From the NCBI GenBank assembly GCA_964034945.1, contig OZ035962.1, positions 102,126,784 to 102,190,783 on the forward strand: a DNA stretch of 64,000 nucleotides, given 5' to 3'. Shown piece by piece: positions 46,073 through 57,766 of the stretch (position 1 is its first letter; every line of letters begins with the position of its first letter). Both the position numbers and the translations under genes were made by a program. Origin of the DNA: Chrysopilus asiliformis. Lineage: Eukaryota; Arthropoda; Insecta; Diptera; Rhagionidae. A model generated the notes under the pieces. The model did no database searches. It had not been told where the DNA came from and was given only the letters and a program-made list of their open reading frames with translations.

Positions 46073-46700
46073 TAAAGGTGCCGCTCCACATAAGAGTAAA
46101 TGCCTGCGAAAACCTCTCGATAGCAGCTACTCGCACATAGACACGCCTCTGAGAGTCACTCGCAGAAACTCGCAAAAACTCACGAGCTAGTTTCTGAGAG
46201 CTGTCAAAAGTGATTCTACTCTCTAGTCGACACGCACCCCGGCACCCACTGAACTCTCGAGGAGTTGCTCGCCAGATACGAACGGCGTTTGAATTTCGCT
46301 AGTAGCTCTCGAGAACTCGATGAAGCAAGAGGTCAAAAAAATCAAGATATTGGTCTTGAAAAGAGAAAAATCGCCGAAATTAATTCTCAAATGGACAACC
46401 TCCTGCGAGTAACTCTCGAGAGTTTTTGAGAGTTACTCGCGTATTTACTGTCATGTGGAGCGGCACCTTAACACCAGATTCGTGATCAGCAACCCCGAAA
46501 ACCCCCTAATGCCATTTTTCCCCGGAAAAAATGGGGAAGAGGGTGTTTGCGTTATCCTTACAGGAACTTCCGTTTCTAATTTTGAAAATCTAACACTGGA
46601 TTCGTGATCAGCGACCCCGAAAACCCCCTAATGCCATTTTTCCCCGCAAAAAAAAAAATGGGGAATATGGTGTTTGCGTTATCCTTACAGGAACTTCCGT
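46040..46700. repeat. ~121-bp tandem array, interrupted by the MITE
   Basis: Units share 'ccttacaggaacttccgtt', 'ctaacac.ggattcgtgatc', 'agcgaccccgaaaacccc' and 'ccatttttcccc'. Two full units lie at about 46470-46580 and 46591-46700; a partial unit ('ccttgcaggactctccgttg') ends at the left edge of the MITE. Confidence 0.7.
46076..46468. mobile_element. TIR MITE, PIF/Harbinger-type (copy 2, 393 bp)
   Basis: Same TIR AGGTGCCGCTCCACAT(A/G)AG as copy 1 and the same interior, in opposite orientation; TAA on both sides (46073-46075, 46469-46471). It is inserted in a unit of the tandem array that continues to its right. Confidence 0.9.
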
Positions 46701-46750
46701 TCCGCCCGCCGCAAAATGTATGCTCCGCCCGCCCGCTCGCCGTCCGCCCA

Positions 46751-46820
46751 ACACATTACAGGCAAACACATTACAGGCAAACACATCACCGGCAAACACA
46801 TTACAGGCAAACACATTACC
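46751..46820. repeat. 15-bp tandem repeat (about 4.7 units)
   Basis: Units acacattacaggcaa with one variant (acatcaccggcaa). Immediate tandem, no spacers. Confidence 0.85.
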
Positions 46821-46837
46821 ACTTCTCCTAATCTGGT

Positions 46838-47090
46838 AAAAAATAGTAAATCTAACTATTTTGTAATGTGGAATCGGCAATACGACTAAAATAGTTAATA
46901 TCAATCGACTATTTTTTTAATAAATTTGACTAGCACTTATTGTTAGTAGTAAAATTTACTATTTTGGGGTTAATTGATTATTTGAAATTAACTATTTTTG
47001 AATTGTAATAGAAATTAACTATTTTTTGAAATTAACCGATTTTCCATTTTAAAATAGTTGATTTACTATTTTGTCTCTGCGTGTAATTCC
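46838..47090. repeat. AT-rich block of 'aaaatagt/actatttt' motifs
   Basis: About ten copies of actattttt/aaaaatagt in both orientations, ending in 'ctctgcgtgta'. The opposed outer copies suggest a MITE with subterminal repeats, but termini are not clear. A short (AC)n follows (47099-47118). Confidence 0.45.
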
Positions 47091-47119
47091 TCATCCTCGA
47101 CACACACACACACACACCC

Positions 47120-48585
47120 TTACTATTTAGCTCTCTCTGATTTATACAATGTATGTATAATTAATCAATTTGATAAAAAATTAACTGACATACAAAAATT
47201 TAATTTTGCAAATTCATTATTTATTAGCATTTAATCCGTACCTCTATTAAATGTCGAAAAATGAAATTTTCTATAAATTATTTACAGCATTTTTCTTTCT
47301 CTTTTTTGATGAATTGATTAAATTATTTTCCCAGTGCCTGGCACTGACAATCAAATTTGTGATACCGGACACCAATTGCTGTAGCTAAATTGCAAGTGAT
47401 TGACATCGGTCGAAGGGTGTGCCCTTTTATGATCAGCACATATGTATGAAGTCCATAAATGTATAATGTCTAGATATGGTTTTACTCTTATGTATCTACA
47501 GTTAATGCTAGGGTCAAGGGAATCGCAACACAGCAGCCTCTGTCCAGGTGTTGATTTAACGCACATTTAACATCAGAAATTTGTGAAAATTATAAATGAA
47601 GGGACTTTAATGTTAACTAAAACCATAATTATATGATGTCAAAAATTAGATTAGTTCCTTCATCAAACTGTGATAATTACATGGTGTTAAAAATAAATTG
47701 CTCTGCAACAACATTAAATGCAATAACATTTTTCACAATTTTTTTCTATCAATTTTTGACACTTTCTCTTTTCATATTTAACTCCTGGGTAGAAAATGAT
47801 TTTTTCCCAATATGTGTGAATTTCAAATTTAATATTGCTAGGCTAGATATCAAAGGTGTTGTTATTTTATATTTAGGTTCGAAATAACGAAAAAATTAAA
47901 TTTTCGTCTGCTAATGATTTTGATAAATTGCGCTCGGGGCAAAATCTGTATTTGGCGGACCTCCCTTGATAAAAATATTGATAAAATGCATTTTTGTGTA
48001 TACTTGGAAATTTCGAAGGATCGATTAGAGAGAAGAGATTTGTCTCAATTTTGGTTTGTAGTAATTATATAGGTAGTGTAAAAAATCTTCTATATGCAAC
48101 AACAATATTGCGCCGCAGCAAAATTGTTTTTTTTTAATTCATACAGGTAGAATTATTGCGCAGCAGGCTAAAAATTTTAAACCCTGAAGTCAAATATTCC
48201 CTTTAAATTAGGGATCACATCTCACCCTCTTTTTCCCCGAAAGTTGTCTTCTATGAAACGGCGTCCGAGGGTATTTTTGCACTCTTTGAATACTTTCGGG
48301 GTAGCAAAATGCAGCCCTAGAAAAACAGTGTCCCGGAAAGTCAAATAAAATCACTGGACGCTTTAAATCTAAGACATTGTCTGGGAAAAGGAGATCGGGA
48401 AGCCAACCCTACCTTAAAATGACCTAACAGTTGCTAGAGAATCGTATCTCCAGCTTCTGTCCTTTGTAGGTTCCAAATTTAATGGAATAAAGTTCCAAAT
48501 GTCTCGCAATGTTGCAAAAAAAATGACGCCCTAGATTGGGGCCTTTATTCTAGAACCCAGCTTCAATGTCTAGTCGATTCGCTTG
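47120..48585. other. no gene; decayed repeat at 47920-48360
   Basis: 47120-47900 is AT-rich without recognised features. 47920-48360 is the older relative of 41866-42260 and carries 'gcgccgcagca' and 'cccggaaagtc' motifs. Confidence 0.4.
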
Positions 48586-48589
48586 TTAA

Positions 48590-48865
48590 CCCTTTCGGTA
48601 CATGTTTTTTTCTATGGGGTTTAAAAATACTCTCTATACAAATTAATGATGTTTAAGCTATTAGTATTCATTAAAAAAAAAAAAAAAATTTAATTTTTTT
48701 CAAATACGTCCACTGTGGTCCAGCTTTTTACTCAAAAAATCAAAATTGGGTCAAAAATGCACTTAATGGTGCACTGAATGAGAATAGAGTGTTGAAAATA
48801 AATAAATAATAAGACAATTCAATTTTTTTAGCATGATGCCATATGGCAGCAAAATACCGAAAGGG
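48590..48865. mobile_element. TTAA-flanked MITE (piggyBac-type, 276 bp)
   Basis: TTAA at 48586-48589 and 48866-48869. Ends CCCTTTCGGTA and its exact complement TACCGAAAGGG. No transposase. Confidence 0.88.
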
Positions 48866-49208
48866 TTAAAGTAAATTTACCAATTCATGAAAGAAAGTTC
48901 CGATAATGTTGCAAAGTCACGGGTTTGAATTTTTTGTACTAATCTAAAATTCACATCCGGCTAGTTTCAATTTTGGTACCCCCCTGGCACGGTACTGTTC
49001 CAAAGACACCAAAGAGAAAAGACTGCAAATAAAAATGTTTTTGTATAGGCGTTTTTGACCGGAATTTTCAAACGCTGAGTATCGTTATATCAATAACTAG
49101 AAGTGATAGAGCAAAACTTTGCTCCGGACACTTTTTCAGTTACCCGTAATTAGTCTAAAAAAACTTAACAGAGCGTCCGTCTAGTGTTGGCTGTCGCACA
49201 GTGTAACC

Positions 49209-50122
49209 CAGTGATTCTCAACCTGTGGGGCGCGAGTACATTTAAGGGGGCGCGCGGGTATATCCAAGACAAAATATTTAAAAAAGTTTATTAATTGACT
49301 GAAAGGAAAGTACATACCCACATACAAAACAAAAGACATTTCGACATAATATTTAATAATTAACTTATTAACTTACGCTTGGAGCACAATGAACGCGAAA
49401 CCAGCGCGAAACCAACGCAACTACAACGCTCTGAACTGTCACGCAGTGCAAAATTCTAGCGGCAGAGCACAATGGCAGCTCGTGAATTAGTACAAGTGAC
49501 ATAATATAAAGTGGTATAAATTTGGAAAAATTCCAAAAATGGATAATTTTGAAGCGATAATTTGCTTTGTTGGTCTTTATCTTTGTTATTTGCACTAAGG
49601 CTATCAATTTTTCCTCGAACGGCATTTTTCCAACCTCACTTTATGAACTGTCAACGCAGAATTCTGCGGCAAAGTTAGAAGTTTGCAAACTTTTGCGTTG
49701 CGGTTACGTTGTAGCTGCGTTCTATACGTTCACTGTGCTCACTTCAAACAATTTGTGGGAACCAAACTTTTAACTGACAGTTTCTGCGCCAGTTTCGCGT
49801 CGGTTTCGCGTTAAATGTGATTTCAGGGTTAAAACAACTTCTCGCGAAACCGCAAAAATGACGCAAGAGCAATAAAAACGCACCGGATTCTTGTTTTGTC
49901 AACGCTGAGGATCGGTGTTGCCAAATGTCAATAAATTACTGTTTTCTTGGTAATTTGTGTTTAAAATTAGGGTAGTAGTGTAGGTTTAGCGCCAAAATAC
50001 TCAAATTACGTTATTATTGTATACATTTTATTGTATGCAGGGGGGGGGGGGGGGGGGGGGGGGCGCGATGACAATTTTGATTGAAAATTGGGCCGCGAAT
50101 ACTGAAAGGTTGAGAAACGCTG
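49209..50122. mobile_element. hAT-type MITE with 8-bp TSD (914 bp)
   Basis: Ends CAGTGATTCTCAACCTGTGG and the complement of aggttgagaaacgctg; GTGTAACC is repeated exactly (49201-49208 and 50123-50130). The CAGTGxTTCTCAACCT start is like that of Charlie-group hAT elements. It contains a foldback segment (about 49375-49835; 'aacgcgaaacc.gcgcgaaac' in opposite orientation at the ends) and a G24 run (50040-50063). Confidence 0.9.
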
Positions 50123-50130
50123 GTGTAACC

Positions 50131-52740
50131 TATCGCCGAGACAACCTTTAGGGGCGGCAGCTTTAAATATCCTCAGAAAAAAACTTGACTTTTTGGAAAA
50201 AAAATTTTTGAGATATTCTAACATCCTCCCCGGATTCAACCAACGATTGTTATATTCCACTGCCTACAGGTAGAAAAATTTCTCTCTTTCAACTTTATTA
50301 CAAAAAATCTTACAAAAAAAATGAAATTTGGAAATTTCTATTAATGCGATTTCCTATAATTATTTGAAATAATTTAAATCTTTAGAAAATTCCTTTTAAA
50401 ATATCTTACTTTGGAAAATTTCATGGCAGATCTTAATTCAAATAAATTTATAAATTTTTCATCGAATAAAAAAAAACTTTCAAACTTTCAAATCAATAAA
50501 ATATTTAATTTAATTCCAAGATTTAAATTACAAATTTAGGGTTAAGCAAACAATTAAATTAATGGGTCTGACCTAGAAAACTCTTGGGTATTTCTTACTG
50601 ATATAAATTAAATAAAGTTTGTAGCAAACGCACACGAAACTTTGTTATATCAAAATGAAAATCTTTGGCTCCGTCCAATGCTAGTCGAACATTGCAAAAT
50701 ATGAATAAAGACGGAAATGTATAGAACGATTACAAAAATATTTACCAAACAATTTTTCTTTCGTTTTTTTTGGCAAATTTCTAAAGTTCAATCCTCAAAA
50801 GGATCGCATCGCTTAAGTTGGCAAAGTTAAAACAACTTTTCGGGGAAGTATAAGCAAATATTAAGGGGAATTTTTACGATGTTTTTATATGCGTATTAAT
50901 CAAGGAAATACGTTTGTATTAAATGAAGATATTTCGAAATGAAAAATGTCATTTATTAAAGTTATGAGTAAATGGAATTAACTATAAAGAACCAACCAAA
51001 GTGGATGAAATTAATTGATTGACAATTTATGCTTTAATGAACGAATTTGGGTCAAGAGGATATTGAGTGGTGCGTTGCCTGCGAGATATTTTGTCCATCT
51101 TAGATAGAAACCAACCCACGGCTGGCAAGGATACGCCGTCATCGTGTAGAAAAATTACAAACAAATTGCTGCAGGACTTTTGCCCCAGCAACTTCAAGTG
51201 GTTGACGACTACCCCCACATTAGTAGCTCTGAATGAAACTGGGGCATTAGTACCTACTCGAGCCATGAATTTCGTTTACCTCCTTGGGTTTTTCACACAG
51301 AAATAGAATCACCCTTAATCTCGTGACAAAGGAAGAAAATACTCATCTTTCGGGTGGTTTTTTTTTTGTTTTGTTTTTGTTTTTATTCAACGGTTGCGTA
51401 AGATCATGCAAACAACCCCCTGGTTGTGACACAGACAGATAGAGGAATTCAACCCTGTCTATCTTTATCTTGAAGATATAGAAATATCAGCAAGTAGCCA
51501 CTATAGAACGCAACGATGGGATACAAGCACATGTAGACGCAAGGAAAAGGATCTACGGTGACTCTTGCGACACAGAGTGTGAGTAGTCGATGGATAATAT
51601 TGCTGAGAAAGGACATAAAAAGCATAGAGTCTGGCTACTACTAATACTATGAGTGCTACTAGACAGAGTATGTGGGGGCAGGCGCCAAAATAACAGTAAA
51701 AAACAGGAACAATACCCGGGCAGGAGGACTGAAAGTAATTGGTTGTTTACGTGAGGAGGCTTATCGTTCGGTCCAATTTAGGATGTAATTCACTTTATGG
51801 CAATCAGTGGTCGTTGTGGCGGCAGCAGCAGTTACTTAATGGAAAGTATATTCGTTTGGAAGTCTGTACCATGAATCCTTACGCTTAAAAAATAAAGGAA
51901 TTCATTCTCCCATTGCCCATGCCGTTTTCCTCAACGTCGCATCGTCGTCCTTTCGTGTCCATATTCATTTCTTTTCACGCTTATTCAAAAAAAAAAAGTC
52001 CTTAGCTTCTGTTCTTTAACGCTGCTGTCGTTTTTGTCTGTGGCTCTGCAATGGGCTTGTCGTGTACATGTCTTTTTTTCTCAACTTTTTTTTTGTGCTT
52101 TCATGCCTTCATGAATCTAATTGAACTTTATTTTCGCATTTCAAGCTCTGGCAGACATTTTTCGCCAATTTCGGAAAAATATGTTTTTTCATATTTATTA
52201 TAATTTAAATGAGATTTAAATAGCACAATGAAAAATAAAAGACGCAATCTGTCTGTATGCAAATTTTTATTGTAAGATTTCAAAGAACTTTTACACCAAA
52301 ATGTGGGAAAATGTGAAAGCGAATTGGGAAAATGTAAAATTTCTTTAAAGCTGCGTTTTTGGTGACGAAATCTTTAAAATTTTCTGCAATAATTTGGATA
52401 ATTTCTAAACTAGAATTCGCTTGTTCAGTCATTTAAATGAAGCTTTTTATAAAAAGCTTTTATTTAGCTTGCTTTTTTGTCAGTTTGTCTGTTTGTCAGG
52501 GTCAAAAATTGTAACCACATTTTGACACACTTTCACATATCCGATCGACTTGAAGTACGTATCTGCGGTAACAATACAATTACACATATATAAAAAAATC
52601 AAAAAGACGGCTGTCAGGCGCCATATTGTATAAATTAGGTATACCAAGTACCCAATTAGGACTTTGAAACGGCTTGGAAAAATATTTATAAATTCGTTTT
52701 TCGAATTTGGGAGAAAAAACAAATAAAAAAAGCTTTTAAA
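50131..52740. other. no gene recognised
   Basis: AT-rich to 51000, then more complex sequence to 52100. ORFs at 51027-51306 on both strands mirror each other. No domain or splice-consistent exon found. Confidence 0.35.
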
Positions 52741-52744
52741 AATT

Positions 52745-52970
52745 AAAGTCTGTCTGTCCGTCTGTCTATGAACACCATAACTTTCAAAAGGATTGAGCTA
52801 GAAACTTGAAATTTTGTATAGTTACGTTTCTCGTACAGTTTCTCGACAAGGTTAATTTCTTGAACGAGAAAACCGGACCATTCCTTTCCCTTACCCTTTC
52901 CTTCCTCCCCCCTTCCCCTTCCTCCCCCCTTCCCCATCGCCAAATTTTGAGTTCGATTTTTTTTCCAATT
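52745..52970 (+). mobile_element. diverged (GTCY)n-family element
   Basis: Short 'ctgtctgtccgtctgtct', then 'aaggattgagctagaaactt', 'gaaattttgtatag', 'acgtttctcgta.agtt' and 'ttcttgaacg', followed by a pyrimidine-rich ccttcctccccccttcccc array. It is the same variant as 7060-7326. Confidence 0.55.
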
Positions 52971-53101
52971 AGTAAATATTTTCTGCACTGCATATTTTAA
53001 CAAGCAAGTTTAAATAAGCAATGAAGTGCCTAAACATTTTTTAACTAACTGTCATACGATAATTTCTTTTTAAAATTTTAAAATACATTTGCAGCATTTA
53101 C

Positions 53102-53287
53102 ATGAAAGTGATTAAGTGAATCCCTGAATTCAAATTAATTTTGAATTGCTTTATGTCTTCCTCAAAATTTGATACAACGCCATTCAACAGTCCAATATGG
53201 CTATCACCAGTTTCAGGACATTTTCCTTTGAGTCCTTTGAGTGGAAATTTTAAATTGATTGCGGATTTATGTGAACACGATGTCATT
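53102..53287 (-). CDS. possible exon of an unrecognised gene
   Basis: On the - strand an open stretch of 62 codons lies between a 'gatttag' acceptor and a 'gtaaatg' donor. Content such as LKFPLKGLKGKCPETGDSHI and VSNFEEDIKQF is less compositionally biased than nearby ORFs. No partner exon or homologue recognised. Confidence 0.2.
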
Positions 53288-54158
53288 CTAAATCGTTAAA
53301 GCGCCATGAATGTAACTGTATATTTGTTAAAAGCTTTTTGTTCTCCCAATAAACTCGAAAGCATATTCGGCAGCATTATGCAATTTAATCGAATGCAATC
53401 AAATGCTCATGACGACAACAGCATTGCATGTAAAACAGTGAATTTGTACCAACAAACTAATTAACGAAACAATCGGAAACTGCGTATAGAAAATTCATGT
53501 CTTCTGATGATGAATTCGCCATACAAATCTGAAAGTGTGAAAAGTTTGACTGTGTTTATCACATATTCCGCCACAGGAAGGACAACATAACTAATATGGA
53601 AGCCCAGCCGTACATTAGTTTATTGAAATATTCATAAATGATTGGGTATGGGTTTATGTTTGTCAATTCATGGCCAATTTTCCGTTCACAACCAATTTTC
53701 TCTATGTAAACAGAAAAACATTTCCCAATTGTGAATTGCGAAAGGAAAACGAGAACTGGTTTGAATTTACATCGATGATCAGTTTCGTGGGTGAGGCAAT
53801 TTTCTACCACCTGAGGGATATGGAAAAGCAAAGACATACTTAGGACGATTGAAAGCTTTCCGCTTTGGTCAGGGAAGATTTTTGACATTTTTTTTTCTCA
53901 ATTGAAAAAAATAATAATTATGTGTGAGCAATCATAACCGAAAAACACTATGCAATTTATTATTCTTTTCTGACATTTTTATTTTAACATTATTCTATCA
54001 CTAACTCTCAATCCGCTCTACCGATTAACCTGAAATTTTGAATAAAGTATTTTTTTATAAATTACTCCTTGGAAAATGAAAATTTTTACCACAAATAGCA
54101 TACTTTTAACTAAATATTACAAAGCCCGAAAGGCTTTTTTATTTCCATAAACTGCCTT
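53288..54158. other. no gene confidently recognised
   Basis: Includes a - strand ORF of 109 codons (53888-53559) with several cysteines and no recognised domain; it could be a chance frame. Confidence 0.3.
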
Positions 54159-54160
54159 TT

Positions 54161-54448
54161 AAGGCCCTATTCTGGCGATTGTCAGTTACCGATGACTAGT
54201 CACAACTCGGTCACAACTCGGTCACAACTCCGTCACAACTCCGTCACAACTCGGTCACAACTCGGTCACAACTCAGTCACAACATTTTCGTATAAGTCCC
54301 CTGACATTGTATCTCTCTTTATTGTGATTTGAAAAACTTTCCAGTTGATTCATAGCGGAAAATATCACTGGAAAATTATTATCTTTTGTGCCAAAATCGC
54401 TAAACATTCTGTGACTTGTGACCGGCAACAATGCCAGAATAAGGGTTC
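54161..54448. mobile_element. TIR MITE containing an 11-bp tandem array
   Basis: Ends aaggccctattctggcgatt and the complement of 'gccagaataagggttct' (revcomp agaacccttattctggc). The interior has eight direct repeats of gtcacaactcg (about 54199-54283). Target duplication unresolved, so superfamily not assigned. Confidence 0.6.
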
Positions 54449-55283
54449 TAGTGACAAGAAATTAACCAGATTAGCCAATTATTATCAAGTTAACAAAAAA
54501 TTTACTAAAATTTATTTAGTAAAAATTCCGCGTATCATACATATTCCAAAATTATAAATTGGTCAAAGTAGAATCACGTATTTTGGTTCATTATAAAAGG
54601 ATCACGTTTGGCAATTATTTCTTTTTCATTTGACCGATTCGCGAAATTGTGCCACACAGTATTCAGTCTGCAATTTTTGATTTGAATGCGTAGATTGGCA
54701 ATCACGTGTGCATTTCAAACGCACACAAACAATATGGAAATTCTTTTACTATCAACTTAGGTTAAAAAAACGGACCCAACCGTTGTGAAAATCCAATGTG
54801 CAATTGGAGGCAATAACAGTGGAGTTTTCAATGAATTTTTATCAAATATATGCATCGATTTCTCGTCGATGTTAATGGCGTAGGTAGTTTTTTGTACAAA
54901 TGAGAGAATTTTTCTACCCTATGTAGATTTCCAGTGATGGTTCTACTCCTAAATAGATGCCATCGGGGATACTCGTGTGGAATTCAACAGTCAATGCATG
55001 TACTGTTTACATTATTCAGACAGAAGTCGAATTTGTTTGCCCAATTCGGAAAATTTCAATTTGGACGAATACGGCGATTAATTCACCCTAATTTCCAATT
55101 CTGGTTACACACACTGTATCCACTTATACATAAAATAAATGTGGATCACCAATCTCGAAAGCCTCGGAAATCGGGAAAATCACCACTTTCCCCTACCCCA
55201 TACATTATGTGAAAATCTCAAGTTTGTAACTCTAGGAGTCTAGGCTAGAACAGATTTAGCCAAACTACTTCCAGATTCGGATT
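54449..55283. other. no gene recognised
   Basis: AT-rich, with a 92-codon ORF (54934-55212) lacking any recognisable domain. Confidence 0.35.
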
Positions 55284-57181
55284 CACTGAAAAAATTAAAA
55301 GCCACCACAGCTTTTTTTTCTGGCATGTTGTGCTATTTATATAGCCGAAATAGGGATAGTGATATTTTATACTAAATATTGCTACTTGCAAATAGCAAAA
55401 CAAAATAGCATTTAGAGCCGATTTCATTAGCACTTTTCACTTAAATAAATAGCGTCATTTGCTATTATTTTTTACTAATTACTGGCAAAATTTGCTCATA
55501 AAATAGCTTAATGTGCCATACGTATATATGAGAATCAATTTAAAAAATAAGAAAATATGCGATGCAGTTATTAAAATGTGCTATAATTTTTATGGAAATT
55601 TGCTATAATATTTATGGAAATCTGCTATAATATATATCGAAATTGACTGAAAAAATCGAATATTTTCAGATAGCTGAATCTTCTACACTTATAGTAGATT
55701 TTGGGAATAGTAATCCAGTAATGGTAGAAATATAGCAAATTATACTTTTTAATAAGTTAAAAAGGGAAAATAATATAGCAAAGCATCCAATACCGTCTAC
55801 CAATATTTCTTTTATGCGTAGCAAAACTTCATACCTGAAAAGGGTCATTGGAAAAAAGCTTAAAAAAAAGTATATTTCTTCGTTTTATTTTTAATGAGTT
55901 CAAAAATTATAAAGTATTGTACATCACATAATATTTTATGATTCTATAACATACTTAAAATCTATCAAATGATATGTAGCACTGCAACCATAAACTGAAG
56001 CTTCCTTAAAAAAGTGAAGAACAAAACTTTAAAACATATAAATTATATCTTTTCAGCATTTACCTTTGACTGAAAGAAATTCGACTTAAATTTCTTCTAA
56101 AATAGCGCTCTTAGACCTTGCTTTTTGATTAGGCTTGAGACACCTTCGTAGTCCAAGCTTTCAAACTCTTCTTTTGAAAATCCTTCCTCTACAAAAAAAA
56201 GGAAAAATATCACTTGAAACTTGAAAAATATCTTATGAACTCACAAAACAATTTATTTTATTAGAAAAAAAGCGAAATTAGTTTCTACTTTTAAGTAACA
56301 AAAGATTGTTACATGTGTTTTCAATCACGACTCTTCACAAACTGAGAAATTTATAATATGATGCAACATAAATTGTAGATATTATAATATTGTTAGCAAT
56401 TTTTGTTAATTGAATAGCAGGAATTGCTATTCAGACATCAGGGACTTTCATCTACATTGGTAACTACCAGCGAGACAGGATCGAACGAGTTCGATTATCA
56501 GCATGGTAAAGTTGGTAGACTCAATCACTTTAAAAAAGTAAAATGATTACTTACCTTTGAACGAATCTATCAATGTTGGCATATTCCACTCTTTCAATAT
56601 ATTTTTTACATAATCATCCGCCATAATTATTTAAATCACTTTTAATTTCCTTATGTAAGTGCACTATATTCCTTACGGGCACGTGCTGCACCAGAAACTG
56701 AGATCACTGGGTTATATTTGACTGCCTTAGAACTTATATTGTTCTAAATAGCTACTTCTGTTTTGAAGAGTAGCAATTTCTGCTATCTATTCAACAAGTT
56801 TTACTTTAATTTATAGCAAACGTAATTATATTAGATTTGTAAAAAATCCTATTTTTATGAGGAAAATTTGCATTTAAATATTAACTCCAGATATATTTTA
56901 TTGCATATAGTGTTATTTACAATGCAAATTTTCCTATAAATATTGACACTATTTAAGCTAAATTTAAATAGCTGTGTTTGCAATTATAATTCGCATTAGA
57001 TGTATTGTTGATCAGCTGTGATAGATGTATTTTACCAGCTATTTGAAATATTGTGATGTGGTATTTTTACAGCAACTGATCCCTCTTAATTAATGGATTT
57101 AGCCACAATTAATAGCTTGTGTAACAATTTCAAGTCAGCTATTGTTTATAGCAAATTTAGGTTTCAACAAATTTTTCAGTG
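55284..57181. mobile_element. 1.9 kb TIR element with dense subterminal repeats and a SAM microgene
   Basis: CACTGAAAAAATT at 55284 and, as reverse complement of the other end, CACTGAAAAATTT at 57181 (12 of 13). Both flanks (55320-55830 and 56760-57160) are packed with 'atagcaaat/atttgcta' motifs in both orientations, including three 22-bp direct copies of 'tgctataat.tttatggaaat' (55580-55640), while the centre lacks them. This is how transposase-binding subterminal repeats are laid out in hAT-like and other DNA transposons. No transposase is visible and no clean target duplication was found (flanks gatt / ttca). The centre encodes the two-exon gene below. Confidence 0.6.
56097..56624 (-). 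CDS. two-exon microgene encoding a 53-residue SAM-like domain
   Basis: On the - strand, exon 1 (56624-56555) starts MADDYVKNILKEWNMPTLID and ends before a perfect gtaagt donor. Exon 2 (56188-56097) follows a long T tract and tag acceptor and ends with TAG at 56099-56097. The join is in phase. The product reads like a sterile alpha motif: a V..IL.EW.M..LID.F first half, EEGFSKEEFESL in the middle and SSLIKKQGLRALF at the end. SAM domains are small helical bundles that bind other proteins, and some bind RNA. This one is about ten residues short of the usual 60-70 and stands alone. It lies in the centre of a TIR-bounded repeat element. The - strand also shows a possible cryptic acceptor just downstream, so a longer product by further splicing is not excluded. 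Domain call is by pattern, not by search. Confidence 0.6.
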
Positions 57182-57383
57182 TTCAGCGAGGTTAAATACC
57201 TTAAAATCAGTTACACGCTGCTTTCAGTAAGCTGTTCAATATTAAGTTGTTGTTAAATTATTTAAACCATTATAGCCTGTAGTTCAAATACAATTTCCTT
57301 GATTATTTGAAAGAAGAAAAGAAAACGAACAAAATAATTAATTAATAACATTAATTATTAACATTCTGGCATAGCCAGAATTA

Positions 57384-57763
57384 CGCCCGCCGTACACTTG
57401 ACCTAAGCGAGCTCAACTACGTGAGCTAAATTTCTCGCTGAAAGTAAAATCCTTAGCATTTACATTGGTGACCGCACACTTCAGCGAAACTATGAAACTA
57501 CGTAGCCTAGTCATGGACGACACGGACTAAGCCCGCCCGCGTAGTTCAGACCTCAACTACGCGAACGACTTCGCTGGCATCGCTGACACTCACATATACA
57601 TACTTTCGGCGTTATACAGTGTAGAATCGGTGTTTGTAAAAGTGTAGTATAAATATCGCCGCGTAGCTTAGCTCAAGTGTGCAACGAGGTGAGCTAACCC
57701 TGCTAAGCTATGTAACTATAGCTAGGCTCGCTCGCATAGCTTAGCTGAAGTGTACCGCGGCCA
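57384..57763. mobile_element. TIR MITE, PIF/Harbinger-type (380 bp)
   Basis: TTA on both sides (57381-57383, 57764-57766). Ends cgcccgccgtacactt and, in reverse complement, tggccgcggtacactt. The interior is GC-rich and full of 'gcttagct/agctaagc' and 'actacgc/gcgtagt' motifs. No coding capacity. Confidence 0.75.
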
Positions 57764-57766
57764 TTA

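Noticed and set aside
46604..46904. ORFs over the GC-rich stretch
   Set aside because: They read through the 15-bp tandem repeat and the 121-bp array.
49368..49773. ORFs on both strands
   Set aside because: They are in the foldback part of the hAT MITE and mirror each other.
54199..54283. Regular direct repeats resembling a CRISPR array
   Set aside because: Immediate 11-bp tandem units with no spacers, in a eukaryotic MITE; the 15-bp repeats at 46751 are rejected for the same reason.
55284..57181. hAT classification of the SAM element by TSD
   Set aside because: The 8-bp flanks do not match, so only the TIR and subterminal repeats support it and the superfamily is left open.
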